From JBCBXA01 sp039816825 (GTDB lineage: Bacteria > Pseudomonadota > Alphaproteobacteria > Rhizobiales > Rhizobiaceae), in assembly GCA_039816825.1 (NCBI GenBank), contig JBCBXA010000027.1, positions 1 through 31,503 of the forward strand: a DNA stretch of 31,503 nt, written 5' to 3'. The notes under the pieces were generated by a model. It ran no database searches. It was not told the DNA's origin and was given only the letters and a program-made list of their open reading frames with translations. Below, piece after piece: positions 8,153 to 17,139 of the stretch. The stretch's first letter is position 1; every line of letters starts with the position of its first letter. Position numbers and translations under genes: made by a program.

Positions 8153-8153
8153 G
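8118..8153 (+). repeat. 18-bp degenerate tandem duplication in the ureE/ureF overlap
   Basis: 8118-8135 and 8136-8153 both begin ATGGCCAC-G/A-GAC (11 of the first 12 bases identical). In the ureE frame this writes the repeated Gly-His tail; in the ureF frame it doubles the start region. Confidence 0.8.
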
Positions 8154-8789
8154 ACGGCGGCGATCACCCTGGCGCAATGGTTTTCTCCGGCCTATCCGGT
8201 CGGCGCCTTTCATTTCAGTCATGGGCTGGAGGCGGTCATTTCGTCAGGGTATGTCATAGATGCCAAATCCCTGAAGACCTGGATCGAGAGCCTTCTCTTG
8301 CATGGCTCCGGTCGCAATGACGCGTTGTTTCTCGCTGCAGCCTATCACGCGGCAGATTTCTCTGCGCTCAGCGACGTGGATAGCCGCGCGCGCGCGTTTG
8401 CGGGAACCTTTGAGCGACGCCAGGAAGCTCAACTCCTCGGGGCGGCCTTTGGCAGGATGACCGGTGCCTTGATCGACCGAGATCTCTCAGATCTCACGTT
8501 CCCGGTCGCGGTCGGCCGCGCGGTCCGCCTCGTTGATCTGCCGCTGCGCCTGTCGATCGCGATGTACTTGCAGTCCTTCGCCGCCAACTTGGTCTCGGTT
8601 GGGCAGCGATTAATACCAATCGGTCAGACGGAAGGGCAGGCGATCGTTCGGGATCTTGCCCCGCGTTACGGCGCCATTGCCGCAGCCTGCTTAGACGGCA
8701 ATCTGGATGATATCGGCGGCTTTACTGTCGCGGCTGAGATCGCATCGATGCAGCATGAGACACTCTACAGCCGGGTATTTCGCACATGA
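8118..8789 (+). CDS. ureF: Urease accessory protein UreF
   Basis: UreF is the second scaffold of the UreDFG activation complex. Family signs are LAQWFSPAYPVGAFHFSHGLEAVI near the N-terminus, GSGRNDALFLAAAYHA, and the C-terminal SRVFRT. At 223 residues it is of usual length. Two in-frame start codons, 8118 and 8136, begin near-identical hexapeptides (MATDEP, MATDTE). 8118 is preferred because an AAGG lies upstream, whereas the second has no ribosome binding site. It overlaps the ureE end by 35 bp and the ureG start by 4 bp (ATGA), so translation is tightly coupled. Confidence 0.95.
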   Translation: MATDEPMATDTETAAITLAQWFSPAYPVGAFHFSHGLEAVISSGYVIDAKSLKTWIESLLLHGSGRNDALFLAAAYHAADFSALSDVDSRARAFAGTFERRQEAQLLGAAFGRMTGALIDRDLSDLTFPVAVGRAVRLVDLPLRLSIAMYLQSFAANLVSVGQRLIPIGQTEGQAIVRDLAPRYGAIAAACLDGNLDDIGGFTVAAEIASMQHETLYSRVFRT

Positions 8790-9397
8790 CTGTACGAAAC
8801 GGGCCTCTGCGCCTTGGCATTGGTGGACCGGTCGGGGCTGGAAAGACAACGTTAACCGCGTCCCTGTGTGAGGCGCTGCGTGATCGTTATTCCCTGGGTG
8901 TGATCACCAATGACATTTACACCAGAGAGGACGCAGAAGCTCTGATGCGCTTGCAGGTCCTACCCCGGGATCGGATCATCGGTGTCGAAACGGGCGGCTG
9001 CCCACATACCGCGATCCGCGAGGACGCCTCGATCAATCTTTTGGCCGTTTCGGATATGATCGCGCGGCATCCGGGCATTGACCTGGTGATGATCGAGTCC
9101 GGTGGAGACAATTTGTCGGCGACCTTCAGCCCGGAACTCGCCGATATGACAGTTTATGTGATTGATGTGGCGGCCGGTGAGGAGATCCCGCGCAAAGGTG
9201 GGCCTGCAATTACGAAATCGGACCTGCTCGTAATCAACAAAACAGACCTCGCACCGCATGTGGGCGCCGATCTGGAGGTGATGGACCGCGATGCCAAGCG
9301 GATGCGCGGCGACCGTCCAACCCTGTTTACGGCGCTGCGCCACCGGCAGGGAGTCGACCAGGTCATCGACACGATTTCTCGGATCGGCGGGTTGTGA
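8786..9397 (+). CDS. ureG: Urease accessory GTPase UreG
   Basis: UreG is the SIMIBI-class GTPase that supplies energy and nickel for urease activation. The 203-residue product has the P-loop GGPVGAGKTTLT at about residues 11-22, the invariant nickel-binding Cys-Pro-His (GGCPHTAIREDAS), the ESGGDNLSATFSPELAD block, and the base-recognition motif NKTD. It starts within the ureF stop (ATGA). Its TGA lies five bases from the stop of the convergent oxidoreductase gene, so the urease operon ends here. No nickel transporter or urea transporter gene is in the adjacent sequence. Confidence 0.98.
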   Translation: MTVRNGPLRLGIGGPVGAGKTTLTASLCEALRDRYSLGVITNDIYTREDAEALMRLQVLPRDRIIGVETGGCPHTAIREDASINLLAVSDMIARHPGIDLVMIESGGDNLSATFSPELADMTVYVIDVAAGEEIPRKGGPAITKSDLLVINKTDLAPHVGADLEVMDRDAKRMRGDRPTLFTALRHRQGVDQVIDTISRIGGL

Positions 9398-9401
9398 GTC
9401 C

Positions 9402-10400
9402 TCAAACCCGGACGAGGAGTTTTCCTGTATTCTCGCCGCGATAAAGCATCCCGATAGAGTCTAGAGCCGCTTCTGGGCCGTCCAGAATATGCTCCCGCAC
9501 GACCAAGTCGCCGTTTTTCAACCAGGTGGCCAGCGCTTGCCGTGCTTCTGCCAAACGGTCTTTGTAATCGAAGATCAAAAACCCCTGCATCCGGGCACGG
9601 GCGACCAGCAACTGGCGGTGTACGCGCGGCCCCATCGGCACCGGATCCCAATCCGTCACCGCCGCCGTGCCGCAGATCGTGACACGCGCGCCGAGGGCTA
9701 AATGGCCCATCACCGCGTCAGAAATCGGCCCACAGGTATTGTCGAAGTAGCAATCGATGCCCGATGGGGCGGTCTTTGCGAGGGCGGCTGATACGTCCTC
9801 AGACTTGTAGTCGATGGCATGGTCATAGCGAAATTCATCGCGACACTGCGCAACTTTTGCGGGTCCGCCGGCAATGCCAATGGTTTGGCAGCCGAGCAAT
9901 TTGGCGATCTGGCCTACAGCGGACCCGACTGCGCCCGCCGCGGTAGAAACAACGACGACATCGCCGGATTTTGCGGCGCAGCTCTCCAGCAGGCCGAAAT
10001 ACGCGGTCGTTCCATTTAGGCCGAGGATGCCAAGCGCGTAGCTATGGGGTAGGTCCGTCTCAGTGACTTTGCGCGCGATTTGGTCCGCTTTGACCAAGGC
10101 ATGCGTCTGCCACCCGAGCAATCCTTCCACGATGTCGCTCTCGCGAAACTTAGGATCTTCGGAGGCAATGACTTCACCGACAGCGAAGGATCGCATCGTT
10201 TCACCAATCGCGACAGGCGGGGAGTAGTTTGGCACATCATTCACCCATCCGCGCATTGCCGGATCGACGGACCAATGGCTGATCCGGACGAGGACCTCGC
10301 CACTTTGCGGCTTGGCGACTGCATCCTCCTCAATACGAAAGTGCCTCGGCTCAGGCACGCCGACCGGGCGGTGCGCAAGAACAACGCGCGTGTTTTTCAT
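9402..10400 (-). CDS. NADP-dependent oxidoreductase, zinc-independent MDR family (CurA-like)
   Basis: The product is 332 residues from the ATG at 10400, chosen over the open frame up to 10559 because MKNTRVVLAHRPVGVPEP is the family's typical beginning. It resembles leukotriene B4 12-hydroxydehydrogenase/CurA-type medium-chain reductases, which reduce alkenal or enone double bonds with NADPH. Visible are the catalytic-domain start with RISHWSVDPAMRGW, the Rossmann motif AAGAVGSAVGQIAKLLG and the block DCYFDNTCG. No zinc-ligand cysteines are seen. It lies 13 bp downstream of the aldo/keto reductase gene on the same strand, so they probably form an operon. The substrate is unknown. Confidence 0.9.
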   Translation of the reverse strand: MKNTRVVLAHRPVGVPEPRHFRIEEDAVAKPQSGEVLVRISHWSVDPAMRGWVNDVPNYSPPVAIGETMRSFAVGEVIASEDPKFRESDIVEGLLGWQTHALVKADQIARKVTETDLPHSYALGILGLNGTTAYFGLLESCAAKSGDVVVVSTAAGAVGSAVGQIAKLLGCQTIGIAGGPAKVAQCRDEFRYDHAIDYKSEDVSAALAKTAPSGIDCYFDNTCGPISDAVMGHLALGARVTICGTAAVTDWDPVPMGPRVHRQLLVARARMQGFLIFDYKDRLAEARQALATWLKNGDLVVREHILDGPEAALDSIGMLYRGENTGKLLVRV

Positions 10401-10413
10401 ATCGCGCCTCTGC

Positions 10414-11451
10414 TCAAAGCGTCTCCGAAGATCGCGCCCAGAGATTGATGTCTTCCTCTGACGAAATCTCATCGATCTTGACCAATTCGGCCTCAGTAAA
10501 ATCGAGATTATCAATAACGCCCGCGCAATCGCGAACCTGACTGGCGCGCGATGCACCAATCAGGGCGGTGGTGACCCTTTCGCCGCGCAATACCCAAGCC
10601 AGCGCCATTTGCGCCAGCGTCTGCCCGCGCTGCTCGGCCACTTCGTTCAAAGCGCGTACCGATGCAAGGGATCGTTCGTTGATCATACCGTCCAACAGAG
10701 ACTTTCCTTGGCTCGCGCGGCTATCTTCGGGCACACCGCCGAGGTATTTCTTTGTAAGGATGCCCTGTGCCAACGGCGTAAAGGCAATTGACCCAACGCC
10801 TAAATCATCCAGCGTATCCAAGAGGTTATCTCGTTCCAGCCAGCGATTAAGAATATTGTAGGACGGTTGATGAATGAGACAGGGCGTGCCGAGATCATTG
10901 AGAATTGCCACCGCCTCACGCGTCCGCTGTGAATTGTAGCTCGAAATTCCTGCATAGAGCGCGCGACCGGAGCGGACGATATAGTCGAGCGCACCCATTG
11001 TCTCTTCGAGCGGTGTTTCCGGGTCGAAACGGTGGGAATAAAAGATATCGACGTAATCGAGACCCATCCGCTTGAGCGATTGATCACAAGACGCCACGAG
11101 GTATTTCCGACTGCCCCACTCCCCATATGGGCCGGGCCACATATCATAACCTGCCTTCGACGAGATGATCAGCTCATCGCGAAAGCCAGCAAAATCTTGT
11201 TTCAAAATCGCTCCAAACGCCTCTTCTGCGCTACCGGGTGGCGGACCGTAATTATTGGCCAGATCGAAATGCGTTATTCCCAGATCGAAGGCCGTCTGGC
11301 ACATGTCCCGCTTAATTTCATGCGGGGTGTCTTCGCCGAAATTATGCCAGAGCCCCAAGCTGACAACGGGCAATTTAACACCAGATCGGCCGCAGCGGCG
11401 ATACACCATGGTATTATAGCGATCTGGATCAGGGGTATATGCTATGGTCAT
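10414..11451 (-). CDS. Aldo/keto reductase, L-glyceraldehyde-3-phosphate reductase (YghZ)-like
   Basis: The 345-residue product has the AKR catalytic tetrad: D63 and Y68 in HFDLANNYG, K99 in SSKAGYDMWPGPYG, and H140 in DIFYSHRFDPETPLEET. The PGPYGEWGSRKYL stretch and overall length match the YghZ/GpR (AKR14) and Kv-beta-like group, NADPH-dependent reductases of small aldehydes such as L-glyceraldehyde 3-phosphate and methylglyoxal. The ATG follows AAAGGGACGC. Together with the downstream MDR reductase it suggests a carbonyl-detoxification or sugar-aldehyde pair. Confidence 0.93.
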   Translation of the reverse strand: MTIAYTPDPDRYNTMVYRRCGRSGVKLPVVSLGLWHNFGEDTPHEIKRDMCQTAFDLGITHFDLANNYGPPPGSAEEAFGAILKQDFAGFRDELIISSKAGYDMWPGPYGEWGSRKYLVASCDQSLKRMGLDYVDIFYSHRFDPETPLEETMGALDYIVRSGRALYAGISSYNSQRTREAVAILNDLGTPCLIHQPSYNILNRWLERDNLLDTLDDLGVGSIAFTPLAQGILTKKYLGGVPEDSRASQGKSLLDGMINERSLASVRALNEVAEQRGQTLAQMALAWVLRGERVTTALIGASRASQVRDCAGVIDNLDFTEAELVKIDEISSEEDINLWARSSETL

Positions 11452-11508
11452 TCTGCGTCCCTTTAGCTTATTTTCGATTTTTAAGGGCAGCTGCCCGTTT
11501 GTCCAACC

Positions 11509-12693
11509 TCACGTCACGCGTTGGCGCCGTTTGTATGTCTCATGATCCCAAGCACGCTCTCGCATGATGCTTTCCAAGCGGTCGACCGCTGCAATAATGT
11601 CTCGGTCATCAAGATAAAGCGGTGTAATTCCAAACCTCAGAATATCTGGCGCGCGAAAATCACCGATAACATCAACGGCCGCCAGGGCCTGAATGATTGC
11701 GTAGCCTTCAGGATGCGAAAACGAGACTTGGCTTCCCCGTTCAGAGCCCGCGCGCGGTGAAACCAATTCCAATTCTGGAATGTGGCTTTCGACCTGTTGA
11801 ATGAAAAGATCTGACAAACGCAGACAGGCTGCTCGCACGTCGTTAATGTCAATCTTATTCCAAATGGCGAGCGCTCCTTGCAACGCTGCCATTTGCAAAA
11901 CTGCGGGTGTGCCAACCCGAAAACGTTCAATTGAACTTGCAGGCCGGTACTCTGGCTCGAAAGCGAACGGATCTGCATGACCAAGCCAGCCGGCCAAAGC
12001 CGGGTCGATACGCTCCAAAAGGTCGGGTCGAACACTTATAAAGGCCGGAGCGCCCGGCCCTGCATTTATGTATTTGTAGGTGCAGCCCACAGCGAACTCG
12101 CATTCTGAGTTCGCAATTTCAAGAGGAACTGCTCCAGCCGAATGCGCCAAATCCCACAGCATCACCGCGCCGGCTTTCTGCGCGCGCCGCGTGATTGCTT
12201 CCAGGTCGTGCATCCGACCGCTACGATAATCGACATGCGTCAGCATCACCACCGCCACGTCCTGATCGATCGCATTAGATACCTCATCAGGCGCCACAAG
12301 GCGCAAGCTGTGACCCCGATCCAACTGAGCAATCAGACCTTCCGCCATGTAAAGGTCGCTTGGGAAATTGCCGGTATCTGACAAGATAACTCGCCGATCG
12401 GGACGGAGGGACAAGCTAGCTGAAAGAGCCTGATGCACTTTGATTGAGAGCGTGTCGCCAAGAACCGTGCTTCCCGGCGCGGCACCGATCAAACGCTCGA
12501 TCCCGCGCGCGAGTGTGACCGGTTGAGCCATCCAGTTGTCGTCATTCCAGCCACGGATCAAATGTCCGCCCCATCCCTCAGATACGGTTTTGCCCACTAA
12601 CTCGCGCGTACCTCGGGGTAACGGGCCAAGCGAATTGCCATCAAGATAGATGACACCTTCGGGCAGTTCGAAAAGGTCCTTTCTTGGCAGCAT
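11509..12693 (-). CDS. kynU: Kynureninase
   Basis: Kynureninase is the PLP enzyme that cleaves kynurenine to anthranilate and alanine in tryptophan breakdown. The 394-residue product is full length, with YLDGNSLGPLP at residues 16-26, LSDTGNFPSDLYMAEGL near 104, the PLP aspartate region LWDLAHSAGAVPLE, and the Schiff-base lysine K207 in GCTYKYINAGPGAPAF. The start has an AGGA upstream. Neither tryptophan dioxygenase nor formamidase genes are next to it in this window, so the rest of the pathway must lie elsewhere. 57 bp separate it from the downstream aldo/keto reductase. Confidence 0.96.
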   Translation of the reverse strand: MLPRKDLFELPEGVIYLDGNSLGPLPRGTRELVGKTVSEGWGGHLIRGWNDDNWMAQPVTLARGIERLIGAAPGSTVLGDTLSIKVHQALSASLSLRPDRRVILSDTGNFPSDLYMAEGLIAQLDRGHSLRLVAPDEVSNAIDQDVAVVMLTHVDYRSGRMHDLEAITRRAQKAGAVMLWDLAHSAGAVPLEIANSECEFAVGCTYKYINAGPGAPAFISVRPDLLERIDPALAGWLGHADPFAFEPEYRPASSIERFRVGTPAVLQMAALQGALAIWNKIDINDVRAACLRLSDLFIQQVESHIPELELVSPRAGSERGSQVSFSHPEGYAIIQALAAVDVIGDFRAPDILRFGITPLYLDDRDIIAAVDRLESIMRERAWDHETYKRRQRVT

Positions 12694-13008
12694 AGTTTGA
12701 TCCTGAACTCTGTCTTGGGCCGGCGTTAGGTATATGCCCTCGGCTATCGGCGGGTGTGGGTTGCCGTGAGCAGACCGGCACGTTTCACAAGACTGTCCCA
12801 GCGTGACAAAGGCAAGGGAGGGCTCAACAATCGCTGGTGGTCACCGAGCCACAGAACGCGCATCCCTGAGACAACATGACACCAAGGCCTGGCTTGATAT
12901 TTTCGGGCGATAGTATACTTATGTATACAGCAAGCTGACCCGGCGCGCCAAAAACAGGCTGTGATCCGGCGTTCAAGCTCCCCCAACTTAAGACCGACGG
13001 ATATAACC
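12694..13008. other. Divergent intergenic region between kynU and acnB
   Basis: About 315 bp with no convincing coding frame. It should hold the promoters for the minus-strand kynU and the plus-strand acnB. The only clear structure is the GTATAC inverted repeat listed separately. Confidence 0.6.
12913..12928. promoter_or_regulatory. Candidate operator: GTATAC-4-GTATAC palindrome
   Basis: GTATACTTATGTATAC is a perfect 6-bp inverted repeat with a 4-bp spacer, lying in the kynU/acnB divergent region about 80 bp before the acnB start. Such TATAC-type palindromes are common for GntR-family and related dimeric regulators. No cognate regulator gene is adjacent, so this is a suggestion only. Confidence 0.4.
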
Positions 13009-15798
13009 ATGGGCTTGTACACCGACTATTTGGACGAAATCGAGACGCGCAAAGGCGAAGGTTTGAACCCCAAGCCGATCGATGATGGCGCGCTGACTGC
13101 TGAGATTATCGAGCAGATTAAAGACCCGCAGCATGAGCATCGCGCATCGTCGCTGAAGTTCTTCATTTACAACACGCTGCCCGGCACAACGAGTGCGGCC
13201 GGTGTCAAAGCGAAGTTCCTCAAAGAGATTGTCCTGGGCACCTATGATGTGCCCGAGATTACGCCCGCTTTCGCCTTTGAGCTGTTGTCGCACATGAAAG
13301 GCGGCCCTTCAGTCGAGGCTCTCCTGGATATGGCGCTCGGCGAAAATGTGGAGATCGCGCGCGACGCCGCCGAGGTCCTTAAGACGCAGGTTTTCCTCTA
13401 CGAGGCGGACACAGATCGCCTCGCCGAAGCGTACAAGGCCGACAATCCGATCGCCGTAGACATCCTGCGAAGCTATGCAGATGCGGAGTTCTTCACCAAG
13501 CTCCCGGAGATTGACGAAGAGGTTCAAGTTGTCACTTACATCGCCGCCGAAGGTGATATCTCAACCGACTTGCTGTCGCCGGGCAACCAAGCGCATTCGC
13601 GAGCAGACCGCGAATTGCATGGCAAATGCATGATTTCACCTGAGGCACAGGACGAAATCGAAGCCCTCAAGCTCAAGCACCCGGACAAGCAGGTGATGCT
13701 GATCGCTGAAAAAGGCACGATGGGCGTCGGGTCTTCGCGTATGTCCGGTGTCAACAACGTGGCCTTGTGGACCGGTAGGCAGGCATCTCCCTATGTGCCC
13801 TTCGTCAATATCGCCCCAGTCGTGGCGGGCACGAATGGCATTTCACCTATCTTTCTGACGACCGTGGGTGTGACCGGCGGCATCGGCGTCGACCTGAAAA
13901 ATTGGGTCAAGAAGGTCGACAGCGACGGAAAGCCGATCCTCAACAATGATGGCAATGCCATTCTCGAAGAGCGTTATTCGGTCGCGACGGGAACGGTCCT
14001 GAAGATCAACACCAAAGAGAAAAAGCTCTTTGACGAGGACGATAAAGAGCTGGTGGATATGGCTGACTCGTTCACGCCGCAAAAGCTGGAATTTATGAAA
14101 GCGGGCGGCTCCTATGCGATCGTCTTCGGCAAGATGCTTCAAACATTTGCTTGTGAAACACTCGGCGTTCCGCTGAAAAGCGCGTTCGCGCCCTCCAAAG
14201 AGATCAGCCATGAAGGCCAGGGTCTCACGGCTGTCGAGAAGATCTTCAACAACAACGCCCGCGGCAGCACGCCTGGCAAGTTGTTGCACGCTGGCTCGGA
14301 TGTGCGGGTGAAGGTCAATATCGTTGGCTCACAAGACACGACTGGCCTTATGACCAGCCAGGAGCTTGAAGCGATGGCGGCGACGGTTCTGTCTCCGTCC
14401 GTGGATGGCGCCTATCAGTCAGGCTGCCACACAGCATCCGTGTGGGACCAAAAGGCCCAAGCGAACACGCCACGCCTGATGGCCTTTATGCATAAATTTG
14501 GCCTTGTCACCGCGCGTGATCCTAAAGGCGTCTATCATTCGATGACGGACGTAATCCACAAAGTGCTGAACGATATCACCGTGGATGATTGGGCAATCAT
14601 TATTGGCGGCGACAGTCATACCAGGATGTCAAAGGGCGTCGCGTTCGGCGCAGACTCTGGAACGGTTGCTCTTGCCCTGGCCACCGGTGAAGCAACTATG
14701 CCCATTCCGGACTCGGTGAAAGTGACCTTCACCGGTGAGATGGCGCCCCATATGGATTTCCGGGACGTCGTTCACGCCACCCAAGCGCAAATGTTGGAAC
14801 AGCATGGCGACAACGTCTTCCAAGGGCGTGTGATCGAAGTGCATATCGGCACACTGTTGGCCGATCAGGCCTTTACCTTCACCGACTGGACCGCCGAAAT
14901 GAAGGCCAAAGCGTCGATTTGTATTTCAAACGATGAAACGCTGATCGAGTCTTTGGAAATAGCCAAATCTCGTATTCAGATCATGATCGATAAGGGCATG
15001 GAGAACGACGCCAAAATGCTCCAAGGTCTGATTGATATTGCAGACAGGCGCATCGCTGAGATCAGATCGGGCGAAAAGCCGGCGCTGGCACCGGATCCGA
15101 ATGCGAAATACTTCGCCGAGGTTCTCGTCGATCTGTCAAAGATCGATGAGCCAATGATTGCCGACCCCGATGTAAACAATATCGACGTCTCAAAGCGGTA
15201 CACCCATGACACGATCCGACCGATTTCCTTCTACGGCGCGGAGAAAAAAGTGGATCTCGGATTCGTAGGGTCCTGCATGGTACACAAAGGTGATATCAAG
15301 ATCGTTGCTCAAATGCTGCGAAATCTCGAAGCGCAATTTGGCGAGGTTAAATTCAAAGCGCCCCTCGTTGTGGCTGCACCAACCTATAACATCATCGATG
15401 AATTGAAGGCCGAGGGCGACTGGGAGATTCTGCAAAAGTACTGTGGCTTTGAGTTCGATGACAGAGATCCCAAAGTACAAGCGCGAACTGAATACGAGAA
15501 TATACTCTATCTCGAACGCCCTGGCTGTAACTTGTGTATGGGCAATCAGGAAAAGGCTGCGAAAGGCGATACGGTACTGGCAACTTCGACCCGGCTTTTT
15601 CAAGGGCGAGTGGTCGCGGACTCTGAAACCAAGAAGGGTGAGTCGCTTCTCGGTTCAACACCAGTAGTTGTGCTTTCGGCGATCCTGGGTCGGACCCCAA
15701 CGATTGAAGAATATAAAGCTTCGGTTGTCGGCATCGATCTGACCAAGTTCGCTCCGCCTCTGACCAAGCCGCTGGACACCCTTTCGGTGCATTTCTAA
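13009..15798 (+). CDS. acnB: Aconitate hydratase B (2-methylisocitrate dehydratase)
   Basis: AcnB interconverts citrate and isocitrate in the TCA cycle and can act in the methylcitrate cycle. The 929-residue product starts at the ATG before GLYTDYLDEIETRKGEGLNPKPID. The open frame begins 16 codons earlier but lacks family sequence there. The HEAT-like N-terminal domain is followed by the swivelling domain and the catalytic domains. Iron-sulfur ligands are C756 in GFVGSCMVHKGDI and C840/C843 in PGCNLCMGNQ. The AcnB signature SSRMSGVNNVALW is present. It is about 64 residues longer than the E. coli protein; much of this lies around residues 300-370 in a Lys/Asp-rich stretch. It is convergent with the glutathione-transferase-like gene, 16 bp apart. 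Confidence 0.97.
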   Translation: MGLYTDYLDEIETRKGEGLNPKPIDDGALTAEIIEQIKDPQHEHRASSLKFFIYNTLPGTTSAAGVKAKFLKEIVLGTYDVPEITPAFAFELLSHMKGGPSVEALLDMALGENVEIARDAAEVLKTQVFLYEADTDRLAEAYKADNPIAVDILRSYADAEFFTKLPEIDEEVQVVTYIAAEGDISTDLLSPGNQAHSRADRELHGKCMISPEAQDEIEALKLKHPDKQVMLIAEKGTMGVGSSRMSGVNNVALWTGRQASPYVPFVNIAPVVAGTNGISPIFLTTVGVTGGIGVDLKNWVKKVDSDGKPILNNDGNAILEERYSVATGTVLKINTKEKKLFDEDDKELVDMADSFTPQKLEFMKAGGSYAIVFGKMLQTFACETLGVPLKSAFAPSKEISHEGQGLTAVEKIFNNNARGSTPGKLLHAGSDVRVKVNIVGSQDTTGLMTSQELEAMAATVLSPSVDGAYQSGCHTASVWDQKAQANTPRLMAFMHKFGLVTARDPKGVYHSMTDVIHKVLNDITVDDWAIIIGGDSHTRMSKGVAFGADSGTVALALATGEATMPIPDSVKVTFTGEMAPHMDFRDVVHATQAQMLEQHGDNVFQGRVIEVHIGTLLADQAFTFTDWTAEMKAKASICISNDETLIESLEIAKSRIQIMIDKGMENDAKMLQGLIDIADRRIAEIRSGEKPALAPDPNAKYFAEVLVDLSKIDEPMIADPDVNNIDVSKRYTHDTIRPISFYGAEKKVDLGFVGSCMVHKGDIKIVAQMLRNLEAQFGEVKFKAPLVVAAPTYNIIDELKAEGDWEILQKYCGFEFDDRDPKVQARTEYENILYLERPGCNLCMGNQEKAAKGDTVLATSTRLFQGRVVADSETKKGESLLGSTPVVVLSAILGRTPTIEEYKASVVGIDLTKFAPPLTKPLDTLSVHF

Positions 15799-15814
15799 GC
15801 GGCGGATCGGCGTC

Positions 15815-16831
15815 TCAACGAGGTTGGGGCGCCAGCTCCGGCTGATGATAAGCGTCTGGATATCTCGGATGCGTTGGGCCAAGCGGGACCACGCCGTTCC
15901 CAGACCGGCCGAAATATCCCTGTCTACAATGCACTAGTGAGCCGGATTCTGCCACGCCATCAATTGCATAAAAACGACACAGCCAACGCCAAAGGTGCGG
16001 AAAATCTAATATGCGCGCCCCGTTCAGTTTCATTCTAACGTAATAAACCGGGTCATGCCTGTAGAGTGTTGGAAAGAGACGTAAATCCGCTTCGGTGAAT
16101 TGCTCCCCAAGAAGGAACGGGCGCCCATCTGATAGTCGAGACTCAAGCGTCTCTAACGCTTCAAAATAGGCTTTGAAAGCAGCTTCATAAACTGCTTGAT
16201 CAGACGAAAAACCGGCTTTGTAGGCGCCGTTATTGATTGCCGTATAGATAAGCGCGTTGAGCTTACAAATTTCATCAAGGAGGTCGGCCGGTCGTAGATC
16301 AGGACGATCCGGTCGATTACTACCAAGCTCTCGCGCGAATGTGTTGAGCATCCTCAAAATTTCAGCGCTCTCATTGCTGACAATTCGTTTGGTACGTTTG
16401 TCAAAGAGGACTGGAACCGATTTTTCGTTCGATTCTTCCCTCAGATAGATCTCTTTGACCATTCGTAAATTCTGACCGGTGCCAGTTTCCAAAGTGCATT
16501 CCGGCAGAATTCCACCCGTCAAGGACGCCACGCGATTGGGCGAAAACTCCCAAAGATTGGGCCCTGCCGGATCTCCGTCTGAGGTACGATTAGGAAACGC
16601 GACGTCCAGCGAGATGCTGCCTTTCAGGCCTAGAATGTTGCGCGCAAGGGTCACCCGATGACACCAGGGACAGTTCAGCGCCACGAGTAAGTGGTATCGA
16701 CCTGCCGCTGGCGGAAAATCACGGTCGCCGATGGCGTAGCGGAACCCGCTTACACCGCGTACAAATTCGCCGCTGGCTCGTCGACGATCAGCGTTTATTT
16801 GGTCTTCTTGTGTGGACCTATCAATAGCCAT
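15815..16831 (-). CDS. Glutathionyl-hydroquinone reductase-like glutathione transferase
   Basis: The 338-residue product belongs to the Xi-class/ECM4-YqjG-PcpF group, which removes glutathione from glutathionyl-hydroquinones. The start at 16831 (MAIDRSTQEDQ) is preferred to the longer frame reaching 16909. The thioredoxin-fold active site reads NCPWCHR, with C54 as the expected catalytic cysteine and an additional C57 where known members usually have alanine. VPVLFDKRTKRIVSNESAEILRMLN and the all-alpha domain with LRLFPTLYRHDPVYYVRMKLN are typical of the group. The role is probably quinone or electrophile repair in the cytoplasm. Confidence 0.88.
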   Translation of the reverse strand: MAIDRSTQEDQINADRRRASGEFVRGVSGFRYAIGDRDFPPAAGRYHLLVALNCPWCHRVTLARNILGLKGSISLDVAFPNRTSDGDPAGPNLWEFSPNRVASLTGGILPECTLETGTGQNLRMVKEIYLREESNEKSVPVLFDKRTKRIVSNESAEILRMLNTFARELGSNRPDRPDLRPADLLDEICKLNALIYTAINNGAYKAGFSSDQAVYEAAFKAYFEALETLESRLSDGRPFLLGEQFTEADLRLFPTLYRHDPVYYVRMKLNGARILDFPHLWRWLCRFYAIDGVAESGSLVHCRQGYFGRSGNGVVPLGPTHPRYPDAYHQPELAPQPR

Positions 16832-17139
16832 GATCCGAGTTGTTTCTTGCGCGTGTCGTAACTGGCAACGGGTGTCATGCCCAAAGTCGTAGCAATACGT
16901 GCGCCGCATGGAAAGGCGAGGCTTGCCAATGCATCCATCATCGGCCGATTTGCCTCCTTGAACAAGGGGCCCTTCACGAACGAAGCTCGAACATCGGTCG
17001 CGCGGGATGCGTCCAGAATGCAGTAATTTTCACATGTGGGCACGTTTCGTTGAGGCCGTCTGACACCGCATCAAGTGCCGAGCGACCAATTTGACGGATC
17101 AAACACCATCCCAGATGCGTTATAGTCAAGACGAGAATC
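16832..17139. other. Intergenic region with possible decayed minus-strand frame
   Basis: About 308 bp between the glutathione-transferase-like gene and the histidine kinase. On the minus strand two overlapping open frames (17141 down to about 16974, then 17043 down to 16795) look protein-like: one contains SALDAVSDGLNETCPHVKIT, the other FVKGPLFKEANRPMMDALAS and ATTLGMTPVASYDTRKKQLG. They would join only through a frameshift near 17000-17040, and the second runs into the start of the next gene. I recognise no family and cannot tell a decayed gene from chance. The kinase promoter should also be here. Confidence 0.35.
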
